A stretch of DNA of 9,322 nucleotides, taken from CBDCWA01 sp046048295. GTDB taxonomy: Bacteria > Pseudomonadota > Alphaproteobacteria > Rhizobiales > Hyphomicrobiaceae. Location of the stretch: the NCBI GenBank assembly GCA_046048295.1, contig JBJOGJ010000158.1, positions 1-9,322 of the forward strand. The letters are read 5' to 3'. Under the pieces are notes generated by a model. It saw nothing but the letters and a program-made list of their open reading frames with translations. It was not told where the DNA came from and did not search any database. This document shows positions 1 through 7,426 of this stretch, in pieces (within the stretch, counting starts at the first letter, position 1; each line of letters opens with the position of its first letter). Both the position numbers and the translations under genes were made by a program.

Positions 1-156
1 AATACCGAACGAATCTTCGATGTCGAAGACGATCATGGCCAGATCGAGGGACTCGATTTTCAGATCGGTCAATTCGGTCGTGAGCCCGATATCGTCCCGG
101 GGCTCCTTCATGTGCTTCTTGAGAATTTCGACAATCTTGGTTGCGACTTCGTCCAT
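1..156 (-). CDS. acyl carrier protein, N-terminal 52 residues (runs off the left edge)
   Basis: Read on the minus strand from the ATG at 156-154, the frame is open to the window edge and gives 52 residues beginning MDEVATKIVEILKKHMKE. It has the ACP pattern: an amphipathic first helix, a T-E-L-T-D-L loop, then the phosphopantetheine site in KIESLDLAMIVFDIEDSFGI. Ser36 is at the same distance from the start as the attachment serine of E. coli AcpP. The usual Asp-Ser-Leu is Glu-Ser-Leu, and the glycine common before it is absent, so this is probably a specialised ACP rather than the housekeeping AcpP. ACPs carry acyl chains as thioesters on 4'-phosphopantetheine in the cytoplasm. A purine-rich ribosome site (GGGAGAG, complement of 161-167) lies 4 bases upstream of the ATG. 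The gene diverges from the acyl-CoA synthetase at 505. The last helix is outside the window. Confidence 0.85.
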   Translation of the reverse strand, partial: MDEVATKIVEILKKHMKEPRDDIGLTTELTDLKIESLDLAMIVFDIEDSFGI

Positions 157-504
157 CACGCTCTCCCGGCCAGGCAGCACGCACGCTCCAAAGGCCGATC
201 TTGTTCAACGTCGGTGAGTATTGCAGTCGCCCATAGAGAACAAGCCAAACCGTGCAATAACCGTAAACGATTGCCAAGTCCAGTTCTCGAGGGGCACCCC
301 AATGCTCTCCTGCTAGATCGCTCTTTTGTGAACGCTTTGCTGTTACCAACGTCACATACTGCAATCGTCCCGAAAGCAAGTCGGGGAAAAACCGCCGTTC
401 ATTTCTCCAATGTTAAAGCTAGACTGGTGTCCTGGCCCCGACATATGCAAACTCGAGGCCAGAGGCAAGCCCGAACGGCTGCACAGAACCGGGGAGAGAC
501 GCCT
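157..504. other. divergent intergenic region between ACP and acyl-CoA synthetase genes
   Basis: These 348 bases separate two divergent genes and should hold both promoters. Ribosome sites are visible at each end (161-167 for the minus gene, 491-498 for the plus gene). I found no convincing -35/-10 pair on either strand. The best plus-strand candidate is TTGCTG at 337-342 with TGCAAT at 360-365, a 17-base spacer, but it is weak. There is a short GC palindrome (GGGG-CA-CCCC, 291-300) and a 5-bp stem (CCCGA/TCGGG, 369-385), neither followed by a T-run. No RNA gene or repeat was recognised. The plus frame of the synthetase is open through this region, but the codons do not look like a protein family extension. 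Confidence 0.5.
491..498 (+). promoter_or_regulatory. ribosome binding site fixing the start of the acyl-CoA synthetase
   Basis: GGGGAGAG lies 6 bases before the ATG at 505. This picks 505 over the many in-frame upstream Met codons, the furthest of which lies at 112 inside the antisense ACP gene. Confidence 0.7.
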
Positions 505-2244
505 ATGACCGACAATGGTCCTGCCGCTGGGCGGCCAGAAGCAGAAAGTTTGCCCTGGATCGCCAACTACCCCGATGGCGTAAACTGGTTCGAGCCGCTG
601 GAACCACGACCGGTCAGCGCCATGCTCGAGCGTTCCGCAACCCGTTTCGGCACCCGGCCCTGCACGAATTTCTTCGGCAAAATCAATACGTTCGCCGAAA
701 TCGACAAATTGGCCAGCCAAGCCGCCAAGGGACTACAGGATCTCGGCGTTAGCAAGGGCACCAAGGTCGGCTTGTTCCTGCCCAACAGTCCGACCTTCGT
801 CGTTTACTATTATGCCATCATGAAGATCGGCGCCGTGGTCGTTAACTACAATCCCCTCTACACCGTCGAGGAACTCGCCTATCAGGTCAAGGACAGCGAA
901 ACCGAGATCATGGTGACGCTGGACCTGTCGATCCTATTCACAAAGGTCGACGCGCTTCTGGCACAGGGATCCCTGAAACGTGCCATTGTGGCATCCTTCC
1001 CGGCCCTCCTTCCGACCACCAAGTCAATCCTTTTCCGACTCTTCAAGGCCAAGGAACTCGCCTCACCAGCAAAATCCAGCGAGATCACAAAAATCGTGCT
1101 TGAGCGCGATCTCCTCGCCAACACCGGCAATTATGCCCCAGTCCCCATAGACCCCGTGAACGATACCGCCGTGCTGCAGTATACCGGTGGCACGACCGGC
1201 ACCCCCAAGGGTGCTGAACTCACCCATGCCAACGTCACCATAAACGTTCAGCAGATCGCCGCCTGGGCACCGGAACTCGTCCCGGGCGAAGAGCGCATGA
1301 TGGGCGTACTCCCGTTCTTCCACGTCTTCGCTATGACGTGCGTGATGAACTTCTCCGTGGCCCAGGGCGCCGAGATCGTGATCATGCCGCGCTTCGTCCT
1401 GGTCGACGCGCTCAAGCTTATCACTAAGTCGCGCCCGACCTGCATGCCGGGCGTGCCGACCCTCTTCAATGCCATCAACAACTACGACAATCTACGGGCA
1501 TACGACCTCTCGAGCCTGAAGTTCTGCCTGTCGGGCGGCGCCCCCCTCCCCTTCGAAGTGAAGCAGCAATTCGAAAAGCTCGCAGGCTGCAAACTTGTCG
1601 AAGGCTATGGTCTGTCCGAGACATCGCCGGTTCTGACCGCCAACCCGATAAGCGGGATCGTCAAGGAAAGCTCGTCGATCGGCCAGCCCCTGCCTGGCAC
1701 CATAATCTCGCTTCGCGACCTCGAGGACCCGACGAAGGAGGTTCCTCAAGGGGAACGAGGCGAACTCTGCGCCAAGGGACCACAGGTCATGAAGGGCTAC
1801 TGGAAGCGGCCCGATGCAACCCGCGATGTCTTCGTCGACGGCTTCCTGCGAACGGGCGATGTGGCGATCATGGACAAGCAGGGCTTCTTCGAGATCGTCG
1901 ATCGCATCAAGGACCTGATCATCTGCTCTGGCTACAATGTCTACCCTCGCCGCATCGAGGACGCTCTCTACGAGCACCCGGCAGTGGAGGAGGTGACGGT
2001 AATCGGGATAAAGGACGCCTATCGTGGAGAAGCGCCGAAGGCTTTCATCAAGCTCCGAAGCGGCATGAAGGCAACCAAGGAAGATCTGCTGCGTCACCTC
2101 GAGCCCAAGCTCTCCCGGATTGAAATCCCAGCCGAATTCGAGTTTCGAGACGCCCTCCCAAAAACCATGATCGGCAAGCTTTCCAAGAAGGAGTTGGTCG
2201 CCGAGGAAAAGGCCAAGGCAGAAGCGGCGGCCAAGGCAACCTAG
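505..2244 (+). CDS. long-chain acyl-CoA synthetase (FadD/PimA-like, AMP-binding ligase)
   Basis: This 579-residue protein belongs to the ANL (acyl-CoA synthetase) superfamily, which activates a carboxylic acid with ATP to an acyl-adenylate and then transfers it to CoA, or in some members to an ACP. Motifs appear in order. The P-loop YTGGTTGTPKG is at 226-236. LVEGYGLSETSPV is the adenine/acyl-pocket motif. FLRTGD has its ATP-ribose-binding Asp at 452, followed by the hinge and GYNVYPRRIEDAL. The catalytic lysine is K558 in KTMIGKLSKKEL. Length is normal for FadD (about 550-580). The N-terminal WIANYPDGV segment is typical of the family, which supports the start at 505. The tail is Lys/Ala-rich. 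The substrate cannot be read from sequence; medium/long-chain or dicarboxylic acids are the family options. It diverges from an ACP gene, which suggests that ACP as a possible acceptor (inference). The aldo/keto reductase follows after 65 bp. Confidence 0.9.
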   Translation: MTDNGPAAGRPEAESLPWIANYPDGVNWFEPLEPRPVSAMLERSATRFGTRPCTNFFGKINTFAEIDKLASQAAKGLQDLGVSKGTKVGLFLPNSPTFVVYYYAIMKIGAVVVNYNPLYTVEELAYQVKDSETEIMVTLDLSILFTKVDALLAQGSLKRAIVASFPALLPTTKSILFRLFKAKELASPAKSSEITKIVLERDLLANTGNYAPVPIDPVNDTAVLQYTGGTTGTPKGAELTHANVTINVQQIAAWAPELVPGEERMMGVLPFFHVFAMTCVMNFSVAQGAEIVIMPRFVLVDALKLITKSRPTCMPGVPTLFNAINNYDNLRAYDLSSLKFCLSGGAPLPFEVKQQFEKLAGCKLVEGYGLSETSPVLTANPISGIVKESSSIGQPLPGTIISLRDLEDPTKEVPQGERGELCAKGPQVMKGYWKRPDATRDVFVDGFLRTGDVAIMDKQGFFEIVDRIKDLIICSGYNVYPRRIEDALYEHPAVEEVTVIGIKDAYRGEAPKAFIKLRSGMKATKEDLLRHLEPKLSRIEIPAEFEFRDALPKTMIGKLSKKELVAEEKAKAEAAAKAT

Positions 2245-2309
2245 GTTAGCCAATCCTTGACCAATCGGAAGCTAGACTCGCGGGTCGATTTCAGTCCCGG
2301 AGCCTGCGC

Positions 2310-3134
2310 ATGATTCCGACCACCCTGCTTCCCGACACCGAACTTGTCACGACCCGGCTCGGGTTCGGCACCTCGCGCCTCCACTATGTCGACCGAACCA
2401 CCGCCCAGCGCCTCTTTGCCACAGCCGCCGATTGTGGCGTCCGTCACTTCGACACAGCCCCCTCCTACGGCGATGGCCTCGCCGAGCGCGCGCTCGGCGA
2501 GTTCATGAAAGGGCGGCGAAACCGCTTCATCGTTGCGACCAAGGTCGGCATCCCACCAGACACGCTGATTACTTCGCTCCCTGCCCTTGCCAGGCCCCTC
2601 CGTGCCGGAAAGGCAATCGCAAGGCGCGCCGGCCTTTGGCATCCGAGCCTGCCAAAATTCGACCCGACCGGACTCCGTCAGTCCGTCGAGGCTTCCCTGA
2701 AGCGCCTCGATACCGACCGGATCGATATCCTGTTCCTGCACCAGCCGCGCTCGGATCGCTTCAGCTCACTGGAGGAAGTCCTGGCCGAGATCCGCAAACT
2801 CCAGCACCGCGGCCTTGTCCGCCAGTGGGGGCTTGCCGGCGACTACAGTGGCATCCGCGATCTACTCCCACGTATTGCGGACGCACCGGCCATTATCCAG
2901 ACGGGCGAGTCCGAATGGCCTGGTACACACCCGCCGCACGTCACCTATGGCGCACTCTCACGCCAGCAGCAGAGCTACTTTGCGCCCCCCACCGCCACCG
3001 ATACAGCCAAGAAAAGGTTGCAGGTCGCACTGGCCCGCAGGCCGCGTGGCGTCGTTCTGGTCTCTACGACGAAACCCGAAAATCTCGTCCAGCTTGCGGA
3101 AGTTGCCGAAGAAGCAGAGTGCTTCGCGGACTGA
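2310..3134 (+). CDS. aldo/keto reductase family oxidoreductase
   Basis: This 274-residue TIM-barrel oxidoreductase should use NAD(P)H to reduce, or NAD(P)+ to oxidise, a carbonyl/alcohol substrate in the cytoplasm. The N-terminal strand is RLGFGTSRL. The catalytic tetrad is complete: Asp48 and Tyr53 in HFDTAPSYGDGLAERALGEF, Lys78 in FIVATKVG, and His144 in RIDILFLHQP. The C-terminal STTKPENL segment (252-259) fits the cofactor-phosphate loop. It is somewhat shorter than the usual 290-330 residues, with a reduced C-terminal part, so the substrate pocket may be open. The start at 2310 has a GGAG at 2299-2302, 7 bases upstream. It sits 65 bp after the synthetase and 68 bp before trpG. Its link to either pathway is unclear and I cannot name a substrate. 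Confidence 0.87.
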   Translation: MIPTTLLPDTELVTTRLGFGTSRLHYVDRTTAQRLFATAADCGVRHFDTAPSYGDGLAERALGEFMKGRRNRFIVATKVGIPPDTLITSLPALARPLRAGKAIARRAGLWHPSLPKFDPTGLRQSVEASLKRLDTDRIDILFLHQPRSDRFSSLEEVLAEIRKLQHRGLVRQWGLAGDYSGIRDLLPRIADAPAIIQTGESEWPGTHPPHVTYGALSRQQQSYFAPPTATDTAKKRLQVALARRPRGVVLVSTTKPENLVQLAEVAEEAECFAD

Positions 3135-3163
3135 CGCCGCAAGCAACGACCCGCCAGCCCACG

Positions 3164-3192
3164 CTTGACGCAACTCGGTGCGCTTCTTACAC
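3164..3192 (+). promoter_or_regulatory. candidate housekeeping promoter of the trpGDC-moaC-moeA run
   Basis: CTTGAC at 3164-3169 matches the alphaproteobacterial sigma-70 -35 core exactly. After 17 bases comes TTACAC (3187-3192), a partial match (3 of 6) to the -10. Transcription would begin near 3198-3203, at or just before the trpG ATG at 3203. This fits the lack of a ribosome site in front of trpG. No leader peptide with Trp codons and no attenuator hairpin fits in this 68-bp gap. Confidence 0.4.
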
Positions 3193-3202
3193 CGTTCAGA
3201 TC

Positions 3203-3811
3203 ATGCTGATCCTGATCGATAACTATGACAGCTTCACGTATAATCTCGTCCACTTCCTGGGCGAGCTGGGCGCCGAGTGCGAAGTCTATCGCAACGACGC
3301 ATTGAAGCCTGCGGATGTCCTGAAGAAGCGGCCCAAGGCGATCGTGCTCTCGCCAGGCCCCTGCACACCGAACGAGGCGGGAATATGCCTCGACCTCATC
3401 GAGGCAGCAAAGGACAAGGTCCCCATACTCGGCGTTTGCCTCGGGCACCAGGCGATAGGCCAGGCCATGGGCGGCACGATCGTACGAACCAAGCCCATGC
3501 ACGGCAAGCTGTCGGCAATTCATCACAGAAACATCGGTGTCTTCGAGGGGCTCTCGGATCCACTTGAGGTGACCCGCTACCACTCGCTGATCGTCGACCG
3601 CGCGACGCTGCCCGCCTGCCTCCAGGTCACGGCCGAGACTTCCGACGGCATCATCATGGGCCTTCAGCACGAGACCTTCGCAGTTCACGGTGTGCAGTTC
3701 CATCCGGAAAGCATTGCCAGCCAGGAAGGTCACGAGCTGCTCGCCAACTTTCTTAGGATCGCCGGAATCAAGACGACCAGGCGCAATACCGGTCGAAAGT
3801 CGGTGGCCTGA
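3203..3811 (+). CDS. trpG: anthranilate synthase component II (glutamine amidotransferase)
   Basis: This 202-residue class I glutamine amidotransferase hydrolyses glutamine and channels ammonia to TrpE, which turns chorismate into anthranilate, the first step of tryptophan synthesis. The N-terminus MLILIDNYDSFTYN is the classical TrpG/PabA start. LSPGPCTPNEAG follows. The nucleophile is Cys79 in GVCLGHQAIG, and the triad is completed by His167 and Glu169 in VQFHPES. The protein is free-standing, whereas many rhizobia have a TrpE-TrpG fusion. It may also serve PabB for 4-aminobenzoate, as some TrpG/PabA proteins are shared; sequence alone does not separate the two, but the trpD-trpC neighbours favour TrpG. 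There is no Shine-Dalgarno sequence upstream of the ATG. The trpD start follows after 16 bp. trpE is not in the window. Confidence 0.95.
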   Translation: MLILIDNYDSFTYNLVHFLGELGAECEVYRNDALKPADVLKKRPKAIVLSPGPCTPNEAGICLDLIEAAKDKVPILGVCLGHQAIGQAMGGTIVRTKPMHGKLSAIHHRNIGVFEGLSDPLEVTRYHSLIVDRATLPACLQVTAETSDGIIMGLQHETFAVHGVQFHPESIASQEGHELLANFLRIAGIKTTRRNTGRKSVA

Positions 3812-3827
3812 GCATGCGAGGACATCG

Positions 3828-4850
3828 ATGACCGAGCAGATACTCAAGACCCTCATGGCAAAGGTTTCGACCGGCGCCACTTTGACTGCAGACGAGATGG
3901 AGACCGCGCTCGATCTCATGACCGCCGGAAAGGCGACACCTGCTCAGATGGGCGGGTTTCTGATGGCGCTTCGCGTCCGCGGCGAAACCGTCGAGGAGAT
4001 CACAGGAGCAGCCCGATTGCTGCGGGCACGCATGACGACAGTCGATGCCCCTGCAGATGCCATCGACATTGTCGGTACCGGAGGCGACGGGCACGGCACA
4101 TACAATGTCTCCACCTGCGCCTCCCTGGTAGCGGCCGCAGCGGGCCTCAAAATCGCCAAGCACGGCAACCGCTCTGTCTCTTCCCTTTCTGGCGCCTCCG
4201 ACGTCCTGAACGCCCTTGGCGTTAAGCTCGACATCCCACCCGCCGCAATCACCCGATGCATCGAGGCCGCCGGCGTGGGTTTCATCTGGGCTCCGATGCA
4301 CCACGCATCTCTCAAGGAGTGGGCTCCCATCCGCGCCGAACTCGGGGTCCGCACGATCTTCAATCTACTCGGCCCCATCTGCAATCCAGCCGGCGTGAAG
4401 CGTCAGGTCGTCGGCGTCTTCGACAGGCGTTGGCTCCGCCCGATCGCCGAGACGCTCGGCAAACTCGGCAGCGAGAGAGTATGGGTTGTGCACGGCACCG
4501 ACGGCCTGGACGAATTGACCACGACCGGAATCAGCTATGTCGCCGAATTAAAGGACGGCGAGGTTTCCACATTCGAAATAGCCCCCGAAGATGCCGGCCT
4601 CGAACGCGTCGCACTCAAACAACTGAAGGGCGGCGATGCGAATGTAAATGCAGCAGCCATTAGCGAATTGCTTGATGGCAAGACCGGTCCCTTCCGGGAT
4701 ATCGTACTGCTCAACACAGCGGCAGCGCTCATCGTCGGCGACAAGGTCGACACCCTCGCGCAAGGCGTGGCGCTCGCCGCTGAGGCGATCGATAGCGGTG
4801 CCGCGCGCCAGGCACTCGATCGCCTCGTCGCAACATCCGATGCGGGCTGA
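3828..4850 (+). CDS. trpD: anthranilate phosphoribosyltransferase
   Basis: This 340-residue enzyme transfers phosphoribose from PRPP to anthranilate, the second tryptophan step. The small helical N-terminal domain (about 1-70) is followed by the phosphoribosyl-binding core. The PRPP loop is GTGGDG at 83-88, then NVSTCASLVAA, then KHGNRSVSS at 111-119 and the SGASDVLNALG helix. Next come the anthranilate-site segment with HHASLK (158-163) and RTIFNLLGP. The metal-binding HGTDGLDEL lies at 222-230, with Asp228 and Glu229. Length is the family norm. The start at 3828 has GAGGA at 3818-3822, 5 bases away; the open frame continues upstream into trpG but only this start gives a normal N-terminus. 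It is followed 3 bp later by trpC, so the two are co-transcribed. Confidence 0.96.
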   Translation: MTEQILKTLMAKVSTGATLTADEMETALDLMTAGKATPAQMGGFLMALRVRGETVEEITGAARLLRARMTTVDAPADAIDIVGTGGDGHGTYNVSTCASLVAAAAGLKIAKHGNRSVSSLSGASDVLNALGVKLDIPPAAITRCIEAAGVGFIWAPMHHASLKEWAPIRAELGVRTIFNLLGPICNPAGVKRQVVGVFDRRWLRPIAETLGKLGSERVWVVHGTDGLDELTTTGISYVAELKDGEVSTFEIAPEDAGLERVALKQLKGGDANVNAAAISELLDGKTGPFRDIVLLNTAAALIVGDKVDTLAQGVALAAEAIDSGAARQALDRLVATSDAG

Positions 4851-4853
4851 GAG

Positions 4854-5657
4854 ATGACCGACATCCTCGCAAAAATCACCCACTACAAACGCGAGGAGGT
4901 TGCGGCAGCGAAGGCTCGCCGCTCCCTCTCAAAGATCGAGACGGATGCGAAATCCGCACCACCGGTCCGACCTTTCGCCACCGGCCTCGCCACGCGCATC
5001 GCCGCCGGCCAACCGGCACTAGTTGCCGAAATCAAGAAGGCGAGCCCATCGAAGGGCCTCATCCGCGCCGATTTCGATCCGCCATTGCTCGCGAGTGCCT
5101 ACGAGGCCGGCGGCGCAGCCTGCCTGTCCGTGCTGACGGACGCCCCCTCATTCCAGGGCGCTCCCGAATTCCTGACTGAGGCGCGTTCCGCCTGCACGCT
5201 CCCGGCCCTCCGCAAGGACTTCATGATCGACACCTACCAGGTACCTGAAGCCCGCGCATGGGGCGCCGACTGCATATTGATCATCCTCGCACAGATAGAC
5301 GATGTGCTCGCAACCGAACTCGCCGCCGCAGCAAGGCAATGGGGCATGGATGCCATCGCGGAGGTTCATGACGAGAAAGAACTCGAACGGGCACTGAAAC
5401 TCGACTGTCGCCTGATCGGCATCAACAACCGCAACCTTAAGACCTTCGAGACGACGCTTGCGACCACTGAGCGCCTTGCCGGGCATATCCCCAGGGACCG
5501 CATCGCGATCTCCGAAAGCGGCATCTTCACCAACGACGACTTGGCGCGCCTCGCGGCGGCAGGAGTGTACGCGTACCTCGTCGGCGAAAGCCTGATGCGA
5601 CAGGACGACGTCGCATCGGCGGTGCGCAAGTTGCTCGGCCAAGGAGCCCTGGCATGA
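4854..5657 (+). CDS. trpC: indole-3-glycerol-phosphate synthase
   Basis: This 267-residue TIM barrel closes the indole ring of 1-(2-carboxyphenylamino)-1-deoxyribulose-5-phosphate with loss of CO2. Conserved motifs are in order: EIKKASPSKG at 59-68 (Glu59, Lys61), LRKDFMID with the general-acid lysine at 121, AEVHDEKEL with Glu170, GINNRNLKTF with Asn191, SESGI with Ser222, and the phosphate loop VGESLMR at 243-249. It is a single-domain enzyme without the TrpF fusion seen in enterobacteria. The ATG is 3 bases after the trpD stop and has no strong ribosome site, which suggests translational coupling to trpD. Its stop codon overlaps the moaC start (ATGA, 5654-5657). Confidence 0.96.
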   Translation: MTDILAKITHYKREEVAAAKARRSLSKIETDAKSAPPVRPFATGLATRIAAGQPALVAEIKKASPSKGLIRADFDPPLLASAYEAGGAACLSVLTDAPSFQGAPEFLTEARSACTLPALRKDFMIDTYQVPEARAWGADCILIILAQIDDVLATELAAAARQWGMDAIAEVHDEKELERALKLDCRLIGINNRNLKTFETTLATTERLAGHIPRDRIAISESGIFTNDDLARLAAAGVYAYLVGESLMRQDDVASAVRKLLGQGALA

Positions 5658-6133
5658 CCGTCAAGCTCTCGCATATCAACGACAAGGGCGAAGCCAACAT
5701 GGTCGACGTGTCCGGCAAGGACATGACCGAACGCGTCGCCACCGCTCGTGGTTTCATCTCGATGTCGGAGGCCACACTCGACATGATCGAGAAGGGCGAA
5801 GCCAAAAAGGGCGACGTGCTCGCAACCGCCCGCATTGCTGGCATCATGGCAGCGAAGAAAACACATGACCTGATCCCGCTCTGCCATCCCCTCGGCATTC
5901 AGAAAGTCACTGTGGATCTTTTGCCTCAGCGCAACCCGACCGGGATCCAGGTCGAGGCTAGCGTGAAAGTTACCGGCAAGACCGGCGTGGAAATGGAAGC
6001 GCTGACCGCCGTGTCTGTCGCGTGCCTCACCCTCTACGACATGGTGAAGGCTGTAGAACGTGCGATGGTGATCTCCGACATTCGCCTGATCGAGAAGTCT
6101 GGTGGCCGGTCCGGCCATTTCCGTTCGCCATAA
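5654..6133 (+). CDS. moaC: cyclic pyranopterin monophosphate synthase
   Basis: This 159-residue enzyme acts after MoaA in molybdenum-cofactor synthesis, converting 3',8-cyclo-dihydro-GTP into cyclic pyranopterin monophosphate. Family marks are MVDVSGKDMTERVATARG near the N-terminus, the GDVLATARIAGIMAAKKT helix (53-70), LIPLCHPL at 73-80, the catalytic TLYDMVK segment with Asp129 and Lys132, and the C-terminal KSGGRSGHF signature. Length is standard. AAGGAG at 5641-5646, inside the end of trpC, precedes the ATG by 7 bases, and the start overlaps the trpC stop by 4 bp. This ties cofactor synthesis to the trp operon at the level of translation. Confidence 0.97.
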   Translation: MTVKLSHINDKGEANMVDVSGKDMTERVATARGFISMSEATLDMIEKGEAKKGDVLATARIAGIMAAKKTHDLIPLCHPLGIQKVTVDLLPQRNPTGIQVEASVKVTGKTGVEMEALTAVSVACLTLYDMVKAVERAMVISDIRLIEKSGGRSGHFRSP

Positions 6134-6136
6134 GGA
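6132..6136 (+). promoter_or_regulatory. ribosome binding site fixing the moeA start
   Basis: AAGGA overlaps the moaC stop codon and lies 7 bases before the ATG at 6144. It favours 6144 over the in-frame ATG at 6102 inside moaC. Confidence 0.65.
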
Positions 6137-6143
6137 CCATGCG

Positions 6144-7352
6144 ATGGCCGACCTGCTTCCCGTCGAACAAGCCCTCGCACGCATCCTGGCCGCTGCGCAA
6201 GTCATGGATGTCGAGCACGTCTCGCCATTCGAAGCCCCTGGCCGCATCCTCGCTGAACCGCTTTCCGCAACGCGCACCCAGCCGCCCTTCCACGCTTCCG
6301 CCATGGATGGCTATGCAGTGCGCGCCACCGACGTCGCCAATCTCCCCGCAACCCTCCGCATCATTGGCGAAAGTGCTGCCGGCAACCGCTTTCCCGGCCG
6401 GCTCGAACGGGGCGAGGCCGTGCGCATCTTCACCGGCGCGCCGCTCCCCGAAGGAGCCGATGCGATCGTCATCCAGGAGAACACCACGCGTGCCGGCGAC
6501 AGGGTATCGGTCGTGGACGGCATCATAGACCCTGCCTACGTTCGCCACCGTGGCTTCGACTTCCAGGATGGTGACAGCCTGATTCCTCGAAACGTCACCC
6601 TCAACGCGCGCACTGTTACCCTCGCTGCGGCGATGGGACACGGCTCTCTGCCGGTCCGCCGCCGACCGAAAATTGCCCTCCTGGCTACCGGCAATGAACT
6701 TGTTCTGCCGGGACAACCGGCCGGCCCGGACCAGATCGTCTGCTCGAACCCGTTCGGACTGTCCGCACTCGCACGTCAGGCTGGAGCAGATCCGGAATTC
6801 CTCGGAATAGCGAGGGACACCCGCGAGGATATTGCCATCAAAGTGGCAATGGCGAAGGAAGCAGACATCCTCGTCACGATCGGCGGCGCATCGGTTGGCG
6901 ACCACGATCTGGTCATCCCCGTGCTGAAGGAAATGGGGCTGGAACTCGACTTCTGGCGCATCGCGATGCGACCCGGCATGCCTTTCATCTTCGGACGGCT
7001 TGCCAGGCAGGTCGTGCTGGGCCTGCCGGGCAATCCCGTCTCCTCGCTGATTTGCGGCCGCATCTTCATGGTCCCCCTCATTCGCAGGATGCTTGGCCTC
7101 GACGAACCCGGCTTCGCCATGGAGCAAATGCCGCTCGCCGCCCCCCTATCGGCCAACGGCCCCCGCCAGCACTACATGCGGGCAACCCTCGAGACGACTC
7201 CGGACGGCCGCCGCGCTGTTTCACCCGTAAAATCTCAGGACAGCTCCCTTCTCGCCACCCTCGCCTCCGCCGCAGTGCTGATCGTACGAGCACCAAACGC
7301 CGGCCCTTTGCCAGCCGGTGCAGTGGTCACGGTCATCCACCTCGATTTCTGA
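6144..7352 (+). CDS. moeA: molybdopterin molybdotransferase
   Basis: This 402-residue enzyme inserts molybdate into adenylylated molybdopterin, the last step of basic molybdenum-cofactor assembly. The N-terminus has the PVEQALARIL helix. The MoeA signature SAMDGYAVR contains Asp55, equivalent to the Asp of the E. coli MDGYA motif. FTGAPLPEGADAIV follows at 96-109. The MogA-like domain carries ATGNEL (181-186), TIGGASVGDHD (245-255), MRPGMP (275-280) and LGLPGNPVSS (292-301). Domain IV closes the C-terminus. Length is typical (about 400-410). It starts 10 bp after moaC and is the last gene of the compact run. The gap of 132 bp that follows suggests a transcript boundary. No MogA gene is visible here. 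Confidence 0.96.
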   Translation: MADLLPVEQALARILAAAQVMDVEHVSPFEAPGRILAEPLSATRTQPPFHASAMDGYAVRATDVANLPATLRIIGESAAGNRFPGRLERGEAVRIFTGAPLPEGADAIVIQENTTRAGDRVSVVDGIIDPAYVRHRGFDFQDGDSLIPRNVTLNARTVTLAAAMGHGSLPVRRRPKIALLATGNELVLPGQPAGPDQIVCSNPFGLSALARQAGADPEFLGIARDTREDIAIKVAMAKEADILVTIGGASVGDHDLVIPVLKEMGLELDFWRIAMRPGMPFIFGRLARQVVLGLPGNPVSSLICGRIFMVPLIRRMLGLDEPGFAMEQMPLAAPLSANGPRQHYMRATLETTPDGRRAVSPVKSQDSSLLATLASAAVLIVRAPNAGPLPAGAVVTVIHLDF

Positions 7353-7393
7353 GCACGACCGAAATTTAACGTGCATAACCCCGCGCACGCTGC

Positions 7394-7426
7394 CGGCGGC
7401 GCGTCTTCCCACACCCAATGCCGCCG
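7394..7426 (+). other. GC-rich hairpin after moeA
   Basis: CGGCGGC (7394-7400) can pair with GCCGCCG (7420-7426) across a 19-base loop. There is no T-run behind it, so it is not a standard intrinsic terminator. It could slow polymerase or simply reflect GC-rich sequence. Confidence 0.25.

Noticed and set aside
369..385. CCCGA/TCGGG stem in the 157-504 intergenic region as a terminator
   Set aside because: The 5-bp stem is followed by GAAAAA on the plus strand, and on the minus strand the T-run precedes the stem; neither gives a terminator.
112..504. In-frame extension of the acyl-CoA synthetase by 131 codons upstream
   Set aside because: It overlaps the antisense ACP gene, has no family resemblance, and the ribosome site at 491-498 points to the start at 505.
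1492..2253. 253-codon open frame on the minus strand
   Set aside because: It lies wholly antisense to the well-supported acyl-CoA synthetase; long antisense frames are common in GC-rich genes, and no domain is recognisable.
2256..2261. Perfect CTTGAC -35 element before the aldo/keto reductase
   Set aside because: No -10-like hexamer occurs at a 16-18 base spacing (the sequence there is GC-rich), so I do not call a promoter.
2432..3202. Upstream continuation of the trpG frame through the reductase gene
   Set aside because: The Arg/Pro-rich translation is an out-of-frame reading of the aldo/keto reductase; trpG begins at its classical MLILIDNYDSFTYN.
2975..3919. 314-codon open frame on the minus strand
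   Set aside because: It is a shadow across the end of the reductase, all of trpG and the start of trpD, with no recognisable motif.
6102..6143. Earlier in-frame ATG for moeA
   Set aside because: It lies inside moaC and adds 14 residues with no family counterpart; AAGGA at 6132-6136 serves the ATG at 6144.
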